Program-made: the position numbers and the translations under genes | Notes under the pieces: generated by a model | Databases searched by the model: none | The model's input: only the letters and a program-made list of their open reading frames with translations | What the model was told of the DNA's origin: nothing | Shown here: positions 46,872-54,993 of the stretch, piece by piece | Layout of the letters: each line of letters begins with the position of its first letter | Numbering within the stretch: the first letter of the stretch is position 1 | Assembly: GCA_964412845.1 (NCBI GenBank) | Contig: CAYPQM010000002.1 | Location: 1-64,000 of the forward strand | DNA: 64,000 bases | From: JAWWPY01 sp964412845 | GTDB lineage: Bacteria; Actinomycetota; Actinomycetes; Streptosporangiales; Streptosporangiaceae | Direction of reading: 5' to 3'

Positions 46872-47074
46872 CGGTGCACTTTTCTGGTGCACGGCCCGGG
46901 AGAACTTGGGCGAAGTTCGGGGAACATGGACGATGATCGGCGTCTCAGCGCCCTGATCAGCAGAAGTTAAGGGGGTTCAAGTCCCCCCTCGGACACTTTG
47001 CTGAGCTCCTGAACTGCATGTTTGCAGTCAGGGGCTTTACACTTTCGGAATCTGGTGCACCGTCTGGTGCACCT
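46872..47074. other. Candidate attP with arm-type repeats
   Basis: TCTGGTGCAC occurs at 46883-46892, 47053-47062 and 47065-47074, with a partial CGGTGCAC at 46872. They flank a tRNA-3'-end-like core at 46960-46995, next to the integrase gene. The core with inverted-arm binding sites on both sides is what an unsplit attP looks like. Confidence 0.65.
46960..46995 (+). other. tRNA 3'-end-like core sequence
   Basis: GGGGG-TTCAAGT-CCCCC (46971-46987) is a complete T-arm. The next seven bases CTCGGAC would be the 3' acceptor strand and A46995 the discriminator. No D-arm or anticodon arm precedes it, so it is a fragment of the kind phages carry as the recombination core. Confidence 0.7.
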
Positions 47075-47134
47075 CCGAGTGAGCGCCATACGAAAGCCGG
47101 TCCACCGACGGTCCACTCGTCGTACGTTCCAAAT

Positions 47135-48544
47135 ATGGCGTGGATCGAGACTACCGAGCGCAAGGCCAAGCCGGGGCAGAAGAAGAAGCCCCTCTCCTAC
47201 CATGTCCGCTGGCGCCAAGGCGGCGCCCGGGACGGCGGCAGCGAGGTCGAGACCTTCCGGGACGAGAAGGAGGCCGAACACTTCAAGGCCGCAGTCAACC
47301 TCGCCGGTGACCAGTACCCCCCCAACTTCATCCCGAAAATCGGCTGGGTCACGCCCGACGTGTACAAGGCGTTCCTCGTCGACGTCGAGGCCGCCGAGAC
47401 GGAAGCCGAGCAGCCACCGCCGCCCGAGACGATCGGCGCGTTCGCCCGGAAGCTCGTACTGAGCATGACCAAGGTCGGGCGGGGCGGAAAGAAGAAGTAC
47501 CTACGGATAATCGCTCTCCACATCAATCCCTGGTGGGGATCCCTCCCGATCAATGACGAGGCAACCCTCAACATGATCGGCATCGGCACGTGGATCAACG
47601 ATCTGCTGGACGGCAAATCACCCCCCGTCGACCAGACGCCGCAAGATCCGCACCCGAAGCGCACGAAGCTCAAGCCGAAGACCGCCCGGAACATCCACGG
47701 TCTCTTCTTCGCGATCATCCAGACCGCGCTGGAGATGAAGCTGCGGGCCGACAACCCGTGCCTGAAGACACAGCTGCCGAACGTCGATGACGGCGAAGGC
47801 GACTGGGAGATGGTCTTCCTGTCCCCCGAGGAGTACGGCATGATCCGTCGCCACATGCGCGCCGACGCGGTGGATCTCACGGACCTACTTGTCGGCACCG
47901 GGGCTCGCTACTCAGAGGCCACGGGCTTCCGAAAGCGCGACCACGTCCATGACGAGACCGGCCGACCCTGGCTCAACGTGCGCAAGGCGTGGAAGAACGA
48001 GGCCGGCAACTGGGTCTTGAGCAAGCCCAAGACGCGGAAGTCCGTACGCGGGCTCGTTCTCACCGCAAGCCAGGACGAACTGGTTGCCAGACTCACGGAG
48101 GGCAAGCAGCCCGACGACCTGGTCGTCACGAACCGGGGTGGCAACCGATGGATTCACCAGACCTACTACACACAGTGCTGGCGCCCGGCGGTCTATTGCG
48201 CGGTCCGCTGCGAACGGCACAGGAACGCCGACCTGGCCGCGGGTATCGGACGTCGCGGCTATCGGTACCTGCTTTCCGCGCACATCGTGCCCTGTGGATG
48301 TCCGGGCACGCTCACGAAGGTCCCGCGCATCCACGACCTACGGCACACTCACGTAGCGTGGCTGATCGCCAAGAAGGTCCCGGTGAAGGCGATCCAGGAG
48401 CGGCTCGGCCATCGATCGAGCCAGACTACGTTGGACCGCTACGGGCACCTGCTGGATGAGGTCGTCGACGACGTCCAGGCTGCAGTCGACGTGATGATGG
48501 AGCGGGCAGCCGTGGACGTGGCCCAGCTGCCCGCCGCAGCCTAG
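47135..48544 (+). CDS. int: Tyrosine recombinase (phage integrase)
   Basis: The 469-residue protein has a core-binding domain and a catalytic domain with Arg258 (GARYSE), His-x-x-Arg (HDLRHTH, about 400-406), His426 (GHRSS) and Tyr436 (DRYGH). A Cys-rich insertion (CAVRCERHR...CGCPG, about 355-390) may bind zinc. ATG 47135 is chosen because the upstream extension runs through the attachment region. It would recombine attP at 46960 with a tRNA gene. Confidence 0.9.
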   Translation: MAWIETTERKAKPGQKKKPLSYHVRWRQGGARDGGSEVETFRDEKEAEHFKAAVNLAGDQYPPNFIPKIGWVTPDVYKAFLVDVEAAETEAEQPPPPETIGAFARKLVLSMTKVGRGGKKKYLRIIALHINPWWGSLPINDEATLNMIGIGTWINDLLDGKSPPVDQTPQDPHPKRTKLKPKTARNIHGLFFAIIQTALEMKLRADNPCLKTQLPNVDDGEGDWEMVFLSPEEYGMIRRHMRADAVDLTDLLVGTGARYSEATGFRKRDHVHDETGRPWLNVRKAWKNEAGNWVLSKPKTRKSVRGLVLTASQDELVARLTEGKQPDDLVVTNRGGNRWIHQTYYTQCWRPAVYCAVRCERHRNADLAAGIGRRGYRYLLSAHIVPCGCPGTLTKVPRIHDLRHTHVAWLIAKKVPVKAIQERLGHRSSQTTLDRYGHLLDEVVDDVQAAVDVMMERAAVDVAQLPAAA

Positions 48545-48828
48545 TCGCTGGACTCGGTCAGCGCGCCACGGAGCTTCAGCAAGCGCTGGTCGGCACGGTC
48601 CTCGGCATCGGTCAGTGCCCACTTGACGTCCGTCACGTGGGCCCGGCCTAATCGTGCGACCGCATAGCCCACCGTCAGCGCCAGCGCGAGGGCGTCGGCC
48701 AGGTCTGCGACCTCGCCGCTCCTCGGCGTCGTCGGCAACCACAGCGTGATCACTGCCGATACCGCCCACGCCACCGCCACGGCCGGACCGCCGATCCTGC
48801 GGAAAATGCGAACAACAACTTCGGACAT
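48541..48828 (-). CDS. Small membrane protein
   Basis: The 95-residue protein has two hydrophobic segments (about 12-30 and 44-60) and a charged helical tail. Convergent with, and overlapping by 4 bp, the integrase gene. Not recognised. Confidence 0.5.
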   Translation of the reverse strand: MSEVVVRIFRRIGGPAVAVAWAVSAVITLWLPTTPRSGEVADLADALALALTVGYAVARLGRAHVTDVKWALTDAEDRADQRLLKLRGALTESSD

Positions 48829-49073
48829 CGGGTTGTCTCCCCACAGCCTGAACTGCCTCTACTTGCCCCCAAGTGAACGACACGCTACGCAGCGCGTACC
48901 AGCGACGCGATCACCAACACAGAGACACTTTTCGAACTCGGGACGTTTCGGAATACCCTGACATACGGCGCCTTTCATCGATATTTGATTCTCCAACGAC
49001 ACAGGGCTCTGACGTGGCAGTGTGGTGCGACGCGCCAGGGGACGCGGTCGGATCCAGGGGAGGGCACGGCGGC

Positions 49074-49928
49074 ATGGCGGGCATGCAGTGGAGCGATACA
49101 CGGATACGGGGTGCGGGCCACGTGGTAGAGGTGCTCGCGGTCTCATGGCGTGGCTCTTCCCTGGCCGCACTGAAAAACGGACCGTTGTCTCCCCCGGAGC
49201 TGCTTGCCGTCTTCAAGACAGTGCAGCCGTCGACCGTGCCGGTTTTCGGACCGCATGCGGTCTACATCGAATGTGTCAAGCGGCACCTGGCCGTGCTGGC
49301 CCGCGGCGGTCTACTCGACGTCGGGCCGCTGAACGGCGGTCGCCGGCAGTACCTGCTCACGCCGTTTGCCCGCGCGATGCTCGATGCCGCAGAGCAGACT
49401 GCGGACTATGGCGTGCGGGTTTACGACTGGTTGGTCGACGTCGGCCGCCAGTCCCGCAAGATCAGCACATCCCTGTCCGCGCGGGACTTCGAGCCCGCGG
49501 TCCTGGGCATGTCCGAGTCGGAGCGCTTCCGTTGGCGCGCGGTCTTGTTGATCTTCGCGCGGTTGCTTGGCCATCGCTGGTCGTTCACAGTTCTGGCAAT
49601 GCTGGCCGACGGCCCAGCACGGTTTTCCTCGCTGCTGGAGCGCGCAGGCAGCCTTCTGCCAGCCGCTCCAACATCCGCCTCGACGACCGTACGCCTCGGC
49701 CGGTCCACCCTGACCAACCGACTGGAGTACCTACGCAGTGTCGGACTGGTCGAGAAGGTCGACGACTCGGCTCATCGCAACCCGGCGCGGCCCCCGGGCT
49801 CCAGGGAGGTGGCCTATGTCCTCACGGACGGTGGCCGAGATCTTCTGGAGAACTTGGAAGGCATCGCTGAATTCGGCGTCCTGCACGATGCGGCACTCGT
49901 CAAGGCGGTTCGAGCCCTAACCCCGTAG
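49074..49928 (+). CDS. HxlR-like winged-helix regulator
   Basis: The 284-residue protein ends with an HxlR/PadR-type winged helix (HRWSFTVLAMLADGPARFSS, RSTLTNRLEYLRSVGLVEKV, VAYVLTDGGRDLLENL, about 160-270). An earlier half shows a second, weaker winged helix (LKNGPLSPPELLAVF, HLAVLARGGLLDV). GGGAGG lies about 12 bases before the ATG. Located just upstream of the P450 gene and reading the same way, so it may regulate it. Confidence 0.65.
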   Translation: MAGMQWSDTRIRGAGHVVEVLAVSWRGSSLAALKNGPLSPPELLAVFKTVQPSTVPVFGPHAVYIECVKRHLAVLARGGLLDVGPLNGGRRQYLLTPFARAMLDAAEQTADYGVRVYDWLVDVGRQSRKISTSLSARDFEPAVLGMSESERFRWRAVLLIFARLLGHRWSFTVLAMLADGPARFSSLLERAGSLLPAAPTSASTTVRLGRSTLTNRLEYLRSVGLVEKVDDSAHRNPARPPGSREVAYVLTDGGRDLLENLEGIAEFGVLHDAALVKAVRALTP

Positions 49929-50002
49929 CGCTGACGGCACGCGCTCTTCCCCCTACGATGAGTGCTGACGTACAACCGTAGGCGGCTCGCTTAGGGGGAA
50001 CC

Positions 50003-51220
50003 ATGCAGGACGCTGCGGATCTCAATGCGCTTCAGCTGCCCTTCCCGCCAGGGCCCGATGGCGGCCCTCCCCCCCTGTACGCCGAGCTCCGGCAGCGGTG
50101 CCCGGTGACCCACGTGACAACGCCGGCCGGGGACGACGTCGTGCTCCTGCTCACCGCGGACGATGCACGCTACCTCTACGAGGACCCCGACCGGCTACTG
50201 TCCCGGAACCTGCGCAGGCCAGGCGCACCCCGGTACGTCGACGGCGCCGACCCCACGATGGTTCCGGGCACGATGATGAACGAGGACGACCCCGAGCACC
50301 TCCGGCTACGCCGGGCGTGCGCCAGGTGGTTCACACCGCGAGCAGTGGCCGGCTACCGCGACATGCTCGTCGGCATCGCGGAGGACTTCGCGGATTCGCT
50401 GACGTCCTGCTCCAGCCCAGTGGACATCGTGCCGATACTGGCCGCTCCGCTCCCAGTCAGAGTGATCAGCAGGGTGATCGGTTTTCCCGAGGACGACGAC
50501 GTCGTCCTGTCGGCCTTGTCCTCGACGATCCTGTCGACCAGCACCTCCGACGCCGAGCAACGCATCGCCGCTCGCGCTGAGTTCGTCAGCTACATCCGCG
50601 AGATCCTCGACTGGCAGCGGCGGGAGGGCCCGGCGGATACGCTGCTTGCTCACGTCACCGCAGAGAGCGACCGCGGCGCCGGCCTGACCGAGGCCGAGCT
50701 GATCCAGTCGCTGCTCACAGTGATCCTGGCCGGCCACGAAACCACCGCGCACGTAATCGCCCGCGGCGTCCTAAGATTCCTACGGACCGGCGTCTGGAGC
50801 CAACTGGCCGCCGATCCCTCGATCGTGCCGAGCGCCGTGGAGGAGCTACTCAGAATTGACGTGCCGGGCCACGGTGCGATCCTGCGCCTGACAATGGAAG
50901 ACGTCGAACTGCCATCCGGCGTGACGATACCTGCGGGGACCGGGCTCCTGGCCCCGACTGTGGTGCACAACCACGACCCGGACCGCTACCACGATCCGGA
51001 CCAGTTCGTGCTCGGCCGGGAGAGCCCCCACCTGACTTTCGGCGACGGCACCCATGTCTGTCTCGGCGAGTCCCTCGCGATCGCCGAGCTGGAGGCTGTC
51101 TTCACAATCCTCCCTCCGCGTTTCCCCGATCTCCGAGTTGCCGCTGCGCCTGACGCAGTGAGATGGAGCGATCCGACACTCAAGATCAACGGTCCGACTC
51201 GGCTGCTGGTCGCTTGGTAG
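50003..51220 (+). CDS. Cytochrome P450
   Basis: The 405-residue soluble P450 has the I-helix motif AGHETT (243-248), the K-helix ExxR (281-284) and the heme loop FGDGTHVCLG with Cys353. It resembles actinobacterial CYP105-like monooxygenases that hydroxylate secondary metabolites or drugs, with electrons from ferredoxin. No ferredoxin gene is visible next to it. As cargo between integrase and lysis genes it is unusual for phage-like DNA. Confidence 0.9.
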   Translation: MQDAADLNALQLPFPPGPDGGPPPLYAELRQRCPVTHVTTPAGDDVVLLLTADDARYLYEDPDRLLSRNLRRPGAPRYVDGADPTMVPGTMMNEDDPEHLRLRRACARWFTPRAVAGYRDMLVGIAEDFADSLTSCSSPVDIVPILAAPLPVRVISRVIGFPEDDDVVLSALSSTILSTSTSDAEQRIAARAEFVSYIREILDWQRREGPADTLLAHVTAESDRGAGLTEAELIQSLLTVILAGHETTAHVIARGVLRFLRTGVWSQLAADPSIVPSAVEELLRIDVPGHGAILRLTMEDVELPSGVTIPAGTGLLAPTVVHNHDPDRYHDPDQFVLGRESPHLTFGDGTHVCLGESLAIAELEAVFTILPPRFPDLRVAAAPDAVRWSDPTLKINGPTRLLVAW

Positions 51221-51270
51221 GACGCTGGTGCGAACAGGGCGTTGAGGCAACGAAACTCGCGTTTCTCACG

Positions 51271-51783
51271 CTAGGCAGCTCCCGAAACCGCGTCCAATCC
51301 GAGCCCCCAGGGGAACGGCTTGCTCTGGTTCCGGTCCTCGCCGAGGACGATGTCCACTCCGTCCCCACGGAGGTACGCCACCGAGCGATCAAACGCGGAA
51401 TGAGCGGCCTGCCACGAATTCAGGTGGGGCAGCGCCGCCAGCGGTACTGACTTGCCGACGCCCTCTGTAATCAGGCCTAGGGCCAGAGTGTCGGCGATCC
51501 CCGCGGCCCACTTGTTGATCGTGTTGAAGGAGGCCGGAGCCACCAGGATCGCGCTCGCCGGCGGCAGGACGTCGGGCTCTCCGGGGCGCTTGTATCGGAA
51601 CCGGACGGGGTGCCCCGTCAGCGCTGCTAGGGCTGGCAGTTGGTCCTCCAGCCACACCGCTGCTGTCGGTGTCAGAATCAAGCACACATCCCAGCCGCGG
51701 GCCTTCGCCCGCTCGACCAGATCAGCGATCTCAAGCACCGGCGGTGTAGCACAGCCAACGAGGTACAGAACAGGTTGAGTCAC
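51271..51783 (-). CDS. Flavoprotein of the HFCD family
   Basis: The 170-residue protein has the PPC-decarboxylase/EpiD-type fold: VLYLVGCATPPVLEIADLVE, CLILTPTAAVWL, and PASAILVAPASFNTINKWAA GIADTLALGL (about 75-104). It would bind FMN and may decarboxylate a peptidyl-cysteine or act on a small molecule. GTG start overlaps the XRE/TPR gene stop. Such regulator-flavoprotein pairs are common in Streptomyces. Confidence 0.8.
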   Translation of the reverse strand: MTQPVLYLVGCATPPVLEIADLVERAKARGWDVCLILTPTAAVWLEDQLPALAALTGHPVRFRYKRPGEPDVLPPASAILVAPASFNTINKWAAGIADTLALGLITEGVGKSVPLAALPHLNSWQAAHSAFDRSVAYLRGDGVDIVLGEDRNQSKPFPWGLGLDAVSGAA

Positions 51784-52949
51784 AGGGCTACTCCAGCGCG
51801 CAGCGCGAGTGCGCGCAAACCGCGTCCATCCGCTGGCGTCTGTTCGGTGATCAGATCGGCGATGACCGCCCGCGCCAGGTTCCATGACCGGACTGTCGCC
51901 GGGTCCTCCCGTTCGGCATCCAGCAGCAGTCGTAGGGCTGTGTCGGGTTTGCCGGCGCGCTGGGCCGAGCGGGCCGTGTCCACCAGGTGGTGGATACGAC
52001 GCTCCCTGGGCAACGCGGCGTAGCCGCGGGGATCGATCTGCATGACAGCCTGGAGGGCCTGGTCGTAGAGACCGAGATCGCCAAGTATCGAAGCCTCGTA
52101 GACCGAGACGTTGGTGATGTTGAACGTGCTCAGGCGGTGGTTCGCATCGGGGGCGATCAGCGCAGCCAGAGCGCGGCCTTGCTCGATCATCAGGGTCGCC
52201 AGCCCGGGATCGGGAAGGCTGCCCGCCGCGTAGGCCGCCTTCAGGTACACCATCCCGAGCGCAGACACCCCGTCGTCTCCCAGCCCGCGCAGATCGCCCC
52301 CGTACCGATCGATGACGTCCTGAGCCAGTCCGAGGCCGACGTCCGGGCGTCCCGATGCGGTGGCGGCGTAGACGGCGCTCTGGGTAGCGAGCGCAATCCC
52401 GATGGGGTCGCCCGCGGCTTCGGCCTTCAACACGCCCTCGTGGCCGGCTGCCCATCCGCCCACCGCGTCGCCGAGCGTGGTGAGCGTGACAGCGGCCAGG
52501 TGGCAGACATCGGCGAGCTGCGCGAGCGCGCGCGGCTCCCCAGCGCCGCCCTCGCGGGCCCGGGCCGCGTTGATCAGGCGCGGCAGCAGGGCCACCGCGT
52601 CGTGCCAGCGTCCTGCGTGGAACGCGTGGTAGCCGTATGTGGTCTGTTGGAGGACGTCGAGTCCCGGGTCCTGTTGTGCGGCCGGGGTGAGCAGAGCGGC
52701 CCTGACCTCGTCTGCGGACGTGTCGTCACTACCGTCCGGGTCGTCGTCGACGAGGACGGCCAGTGGAACAGCGAGGGTGCGAGCCAGGCTTTTCAGCACG
52801 CTGAGACGCGGGTCGGTCTGGAGGCCGCCGCCCTCGAAGCTCTTGACCCACGGCAGGCTCATACCGAGCGCGGTCGCGAGCTGTTGCTGCGTCAGGCCGC
52901 GCTGAACCCGCAGTGCCTTGACACGTGGTCCGATACCGAGCTCTGCCAT
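51780..52949 (-). CDS. XRE regulator with TPR-like C-terminus
   Basis: The 389-residue protein has an N-terminal XRE HTH (VKALRVQRGLTQQQLATALG MSLPWVKSFEGG, about 10-42). A long helical-repeat region rich in Ala and Leu (about 90-389) resembles TPR-like sensor domains of Streptomyces regulators. It is coupled to the flavoprotein gene and divergent from the 53034 gene. Confidence 0.75.
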   Translation of the reverse strand: MAELGIGPRVKALRVQRGLTQQQLATALGMSLPWVKSFEGGGLQTDPRLSVLKSLARTLAVPLAVLVDDDPDGSDDTSADEVRAALLTPAAQQDPGLDVLQQTTYGYHAFHAGRWHDAVALLPRLINAARAREGGAGEPRALAQLADVCHLAAVTLTTLGDAVGGWAAGHEGVLKAEAAGDPIGIALATQSAVYAATASGRPDVGLGLAQDVIDRYGGDLRGLGDDGVSALGMVYLKAAYAAGSLPDPGLATLMIEQGRALAALIAPDANHRLSTFNITNVSVYEASILGDLGLYDQALQAVMQIDPRGYAALPRERRIHHLVDTARSAQRAGKPDTALRLLLDAEREDPATVRSWNLARAVIADLITEQTPADGRGLRALALRAGVAL

Positions 52950-53033
52950 ATCAAGACGGTATAGGACTCGTATACCCACGGTGAGCGTCTTTGCCGATAC
53001 CGTCCAAACTACCAGGTCAGAGCGGAGGGCGCC

Positions 53034-53303
53034 GTGGTGGACGAGCTCGAACAATGGCGCGTTGAAGGACGCGTGGCCAGGGCTGTCAAGAACGTGCAGG
53101 AGTCCCTCACGCGGCTGCAAGCCGACGGGCAGGAACTCGCCACCGCCGTCAACGAGGCCCGCGCCCTCGGCATTTCGCCTCAGCACGCTGGGTCGAGTGC
53201 CCTGTCCTGGTGCTGGTTTGGGAATGGCTGCGCACAACGTATGGCCCCACCTCGACGAGGAGAGCATGATGCCCCCGCCCCTACGTCAACTTGCACGCGA
53301 TGA
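53034..53303 (+). CDS. Small hypothetical protein
   Basis: The 89-residue protein starts at a GTG with an acidic helical N-terminal part (VDELEQWRVEGRVARAVKNV QESLTRLQADGQELATAVNEARALGIS) that looks real. The last 35 residues look less protein-like and overlap the next gene by 38 bp. Confidence 0.5.
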   Translation: MVDELEQWRVEGRVARAVKNVQESLTRLQADGQELATAVNEARALGISPQHAGSSALSWCWFGNGCAQRMAPPRRGEHDAPAPTSTCTR

Positions 53304-53466
53304 ATCCGGCCGCATCGGCGAGATCATGGGATCTCCCCAGCCCAACTCGCGTCTCGTCGCGCTGCGCCCTCCCGGCGGTGGCCTCGAATGGAATGTCCCT
53401 GAGGAGTCCATCACACGGGTTGATATCGACGGGAACCCGCTTCAGTCGCCCCAGGACGATGCATGA
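53266..53466 (+). CDS. Small hypothetical protein
   Basis: The 66-residue protein has GACGAGGAG upstream and an N-terminal RQLARDESGRIGEIMGSP segment followed by WNVPEESITRVD. Similar short proteins next to XRE regulators occur in Streptomyces as I recall them. Overlaps the next gene (ATGA). Confidence 0.55.
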   Translation: MMPPPLRQLARDESGRIGEIMGSPQPNSRLVALRPPGGGLEWNVPEESITRVDIDGNPLQSPQDDA

Positions 53467-53762
53467 GCCAGCGACCGACGCCTGACGACGTCACCCTCTT
53501 CGGCGGTCGCCAAACGTGCCGTGCTGATCGCCTGGCCGTCGGCACATGTATCTCAGCTGGCTGGACCTGTGGGCCCATCGCCGAGCTGCGCCGCGGCGTA
53601 CCCATCACTCACGAAGGCGAGGTCGTCCAACGTGTCAGTGCACGTATCAAGGACGATGACCAGTGGCATACCTGGTGGCCCGGTGACCGCGTCTACCTCG
53701 AGCCCCCGGCTCACCTGCTCCCGCTCCTGGCGCCGCCTGCCGCGCCCACGATGCCATCGTAG
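53463..53762 (+). CDS. Hypothetical protein
   Basis: The 99-residue beta-rich protein has CRADRLAVGTCISAGWTCG near residues 19-37 and DDDQWHTWWPGDRVYLEP near 64-81. Coupled to the 53266 gene. Not recognised. Confidence 0.55.
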   Translation: MSQRPTPDDVTLFGGRQTCRADRLAVGTCISAGWTCGPIAELRRGVPITHEGEVVQRVSARIKDDDQWHTWWPGDRVYLEPPAHLLPLLAPPAAPTMPS

Positions 53763-53879
53763 CCGGACGTAAGTCTGTGCCGCCGGGCTCGTCTTCGTCC
53801 AGCGAGTTTCCAACTACGACGACTACGGCTGGCCAACAAGCGCGTTGGGCGGCTTGGTGGCCGGGAACGCAAAGAAGCC

Positions 53880-53910
53880 GCCCGCCCTCCCCTTGACGGG
53901 GAGGGCGGGC
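53880..53910 (-). terminator. Terminator of the late operon
   Basis: A 13-bp perfect stem GCCCGCCCTCCCC and complement with a 5-nt loop lies 15 bp beyond the collagen-like gene and is followed by GGCTTCTTTG on the minus strand. Confidence 0.8.
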
Positions 53911-53924
53911 GATGCAGTGGTTTG

Positions 53925-54611
53925 CTATGAGCGCGGACGCTCCGGCGGGAATGCCAGCGCGCCGAACAGGAGCAGGAGGGGCCAGGCGGGTACGCCTTGC
54001 TCGTGGGTATCGGCAGCTCGGATCGCGGCTGGGGACGCTGACGGCGTGCCGGGGTCGGATGCCTCGCAGACCACCGCGGCGTGCTCGTTGATCGTCTCCG
54101 GCGTCGCGGTGTAGCCGTCAGGACATTGGGGCCCGGCGGGCCCGGACGGTCCGGTAGGGCCCGGGTTCCCGGCGGGGCCCTGTTCGCCGGCCGGGCCCGA
54201 TGGCCCCGGCGGTCCAGGCTCGCCTTCCGCGCCGGCGGGACCGGCAGCTCCTTCCGCGCCGGTCGGTCCGGCTGGCCCGGCCGGGCCCGGAGATCCCGCT
54301 GGGCCCGCTGTTCCCGGCGCGCCGGATGGGCCAGCAGCGCCGGCGGGACCGGATTGGATCCGCTCGATGATCTGCTGTGGGGCGGGCTGGGATGGTGCGA
54401 TCCCGTGCTGCTTCAGCTGTTCCTGGGCTCCGGTCAGGTTCACGGACAGGTCGGAGATCGTCTGGGCCTGGCGTGTTTGCTGCTGGCGCAGCCCTTGCAG
54501 CTGGTGCGAGGCCGCGCCGAGTTCGGCCAGCATGAAGCCCAGCACGATGCCCACGGCCGTGACCAGGACGGCCACGACCGCGTTCCACCAGTGGCGGCGG
54601 ATCCAGTCCAT
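53925..54611 (-). CDS. Collagen-like membrane protein
   Basis: The 228-residue protein has one N-terminal transmembrane helix (VVAVLVTAVGIVLGFMLAEL), a coiled-coil stretch (about 37-75) and about 25 Gly-X-Y triplets (about 87-165). A C-terminal part with two Cys and a second hydrophobic segment (VPAWPLLLLFGALAF) follows. Gly-X-Y repeats form trimers and are common in phage tail fibres and spikes. The membrane helix and the position next to lysis genes are unusual for a fibre. Last gene before the late terminator. Confidence 0.75.
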   Translation of the reverse strand: MDWIRRHWWNAVVAVLVTAVGIVLGFMLAELGAASHQLQGLRQQQTRQAQTISDLSVNLTGAQEQLKQHGIAPSQPAPQQIIERIQSGPAGAAGPSGAPGTAGPAGSPGPAGPAGPTGAEGAAGPAGAEGEPGPPGPSGPAGEQGPAGNPGPTGPSGPAGPQCPDGYTATPETINEHAAVVCEASDPGTPSASPAAIRAADTHEQGVPAWPLLLLFGALAFPPERPRS

Positions 54612-54976
54612 CAGTGGATGCCCTTCGACTGCCCCAGGAGCGTAACGACCACCAGCGCGAGCGCGGCCAGCGCGCTGATCAGCCCGATGGCCTTCTGCCA
54701 GGTGAGCTCCGCGCGAGAGCTGGTCTCGTCGCGGAGATCACGGATCTCTTTGCGTACTTCGTCAACGTCGCCGGACAGCGTCTGCCCGAGGTCCTTCGTG
54801 CTCTGCTCCACGCGCGCGATGTGCTCCACGAGCGCCTTGTGCTGGACGTTCCAGAGGGCGACCGGTAGGAGTTCGGTAGCCAGCCGCGTGATCTGTGCCG
54901 CGAGGGCCTGGTCTGCGGTTTCCAGCCGAGCGATGGCGCGGCCGGCTTCGCGCGGGGTCAGCCCGTCGTCGGTCAC
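54611..54976 (-). CDS. Coiled-coil protein with C-terminal membrane helix (holin-like candidate)
   Basis: The 121-residue protein has a helical charged region (about 10-90) and one C-terminal transmembrane helix (LISALAALALVVVTLL). This is the layout of XhlA/hemolysin-type holin accessories. It lies next to the endolysin gene, with TGATG coupling to the collagen-like gene. GTG start at 54976. Confidence 0.6.
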   Translation of the reverse strand: MTDDGLTPREAGRAIARLETADQALAAQITRLATELLPVALWNVQHKALVEHIARVEQSTKDLGQTLSGDVDEVRKEIRDLRDETSSRAELTWQKAIGLISALAALALVVVTLLGQSKGIH

Positions 54977-54993
54977 CAGATCTCCAGACGCGG

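Noticed and set aside
46960..46995. A complete tRNA gene
   Set aside because: Only the T-arm and 3' acceptor strand are present; no D-arm, anticodon arm or 5' acceptor strand can be drawn upstream.
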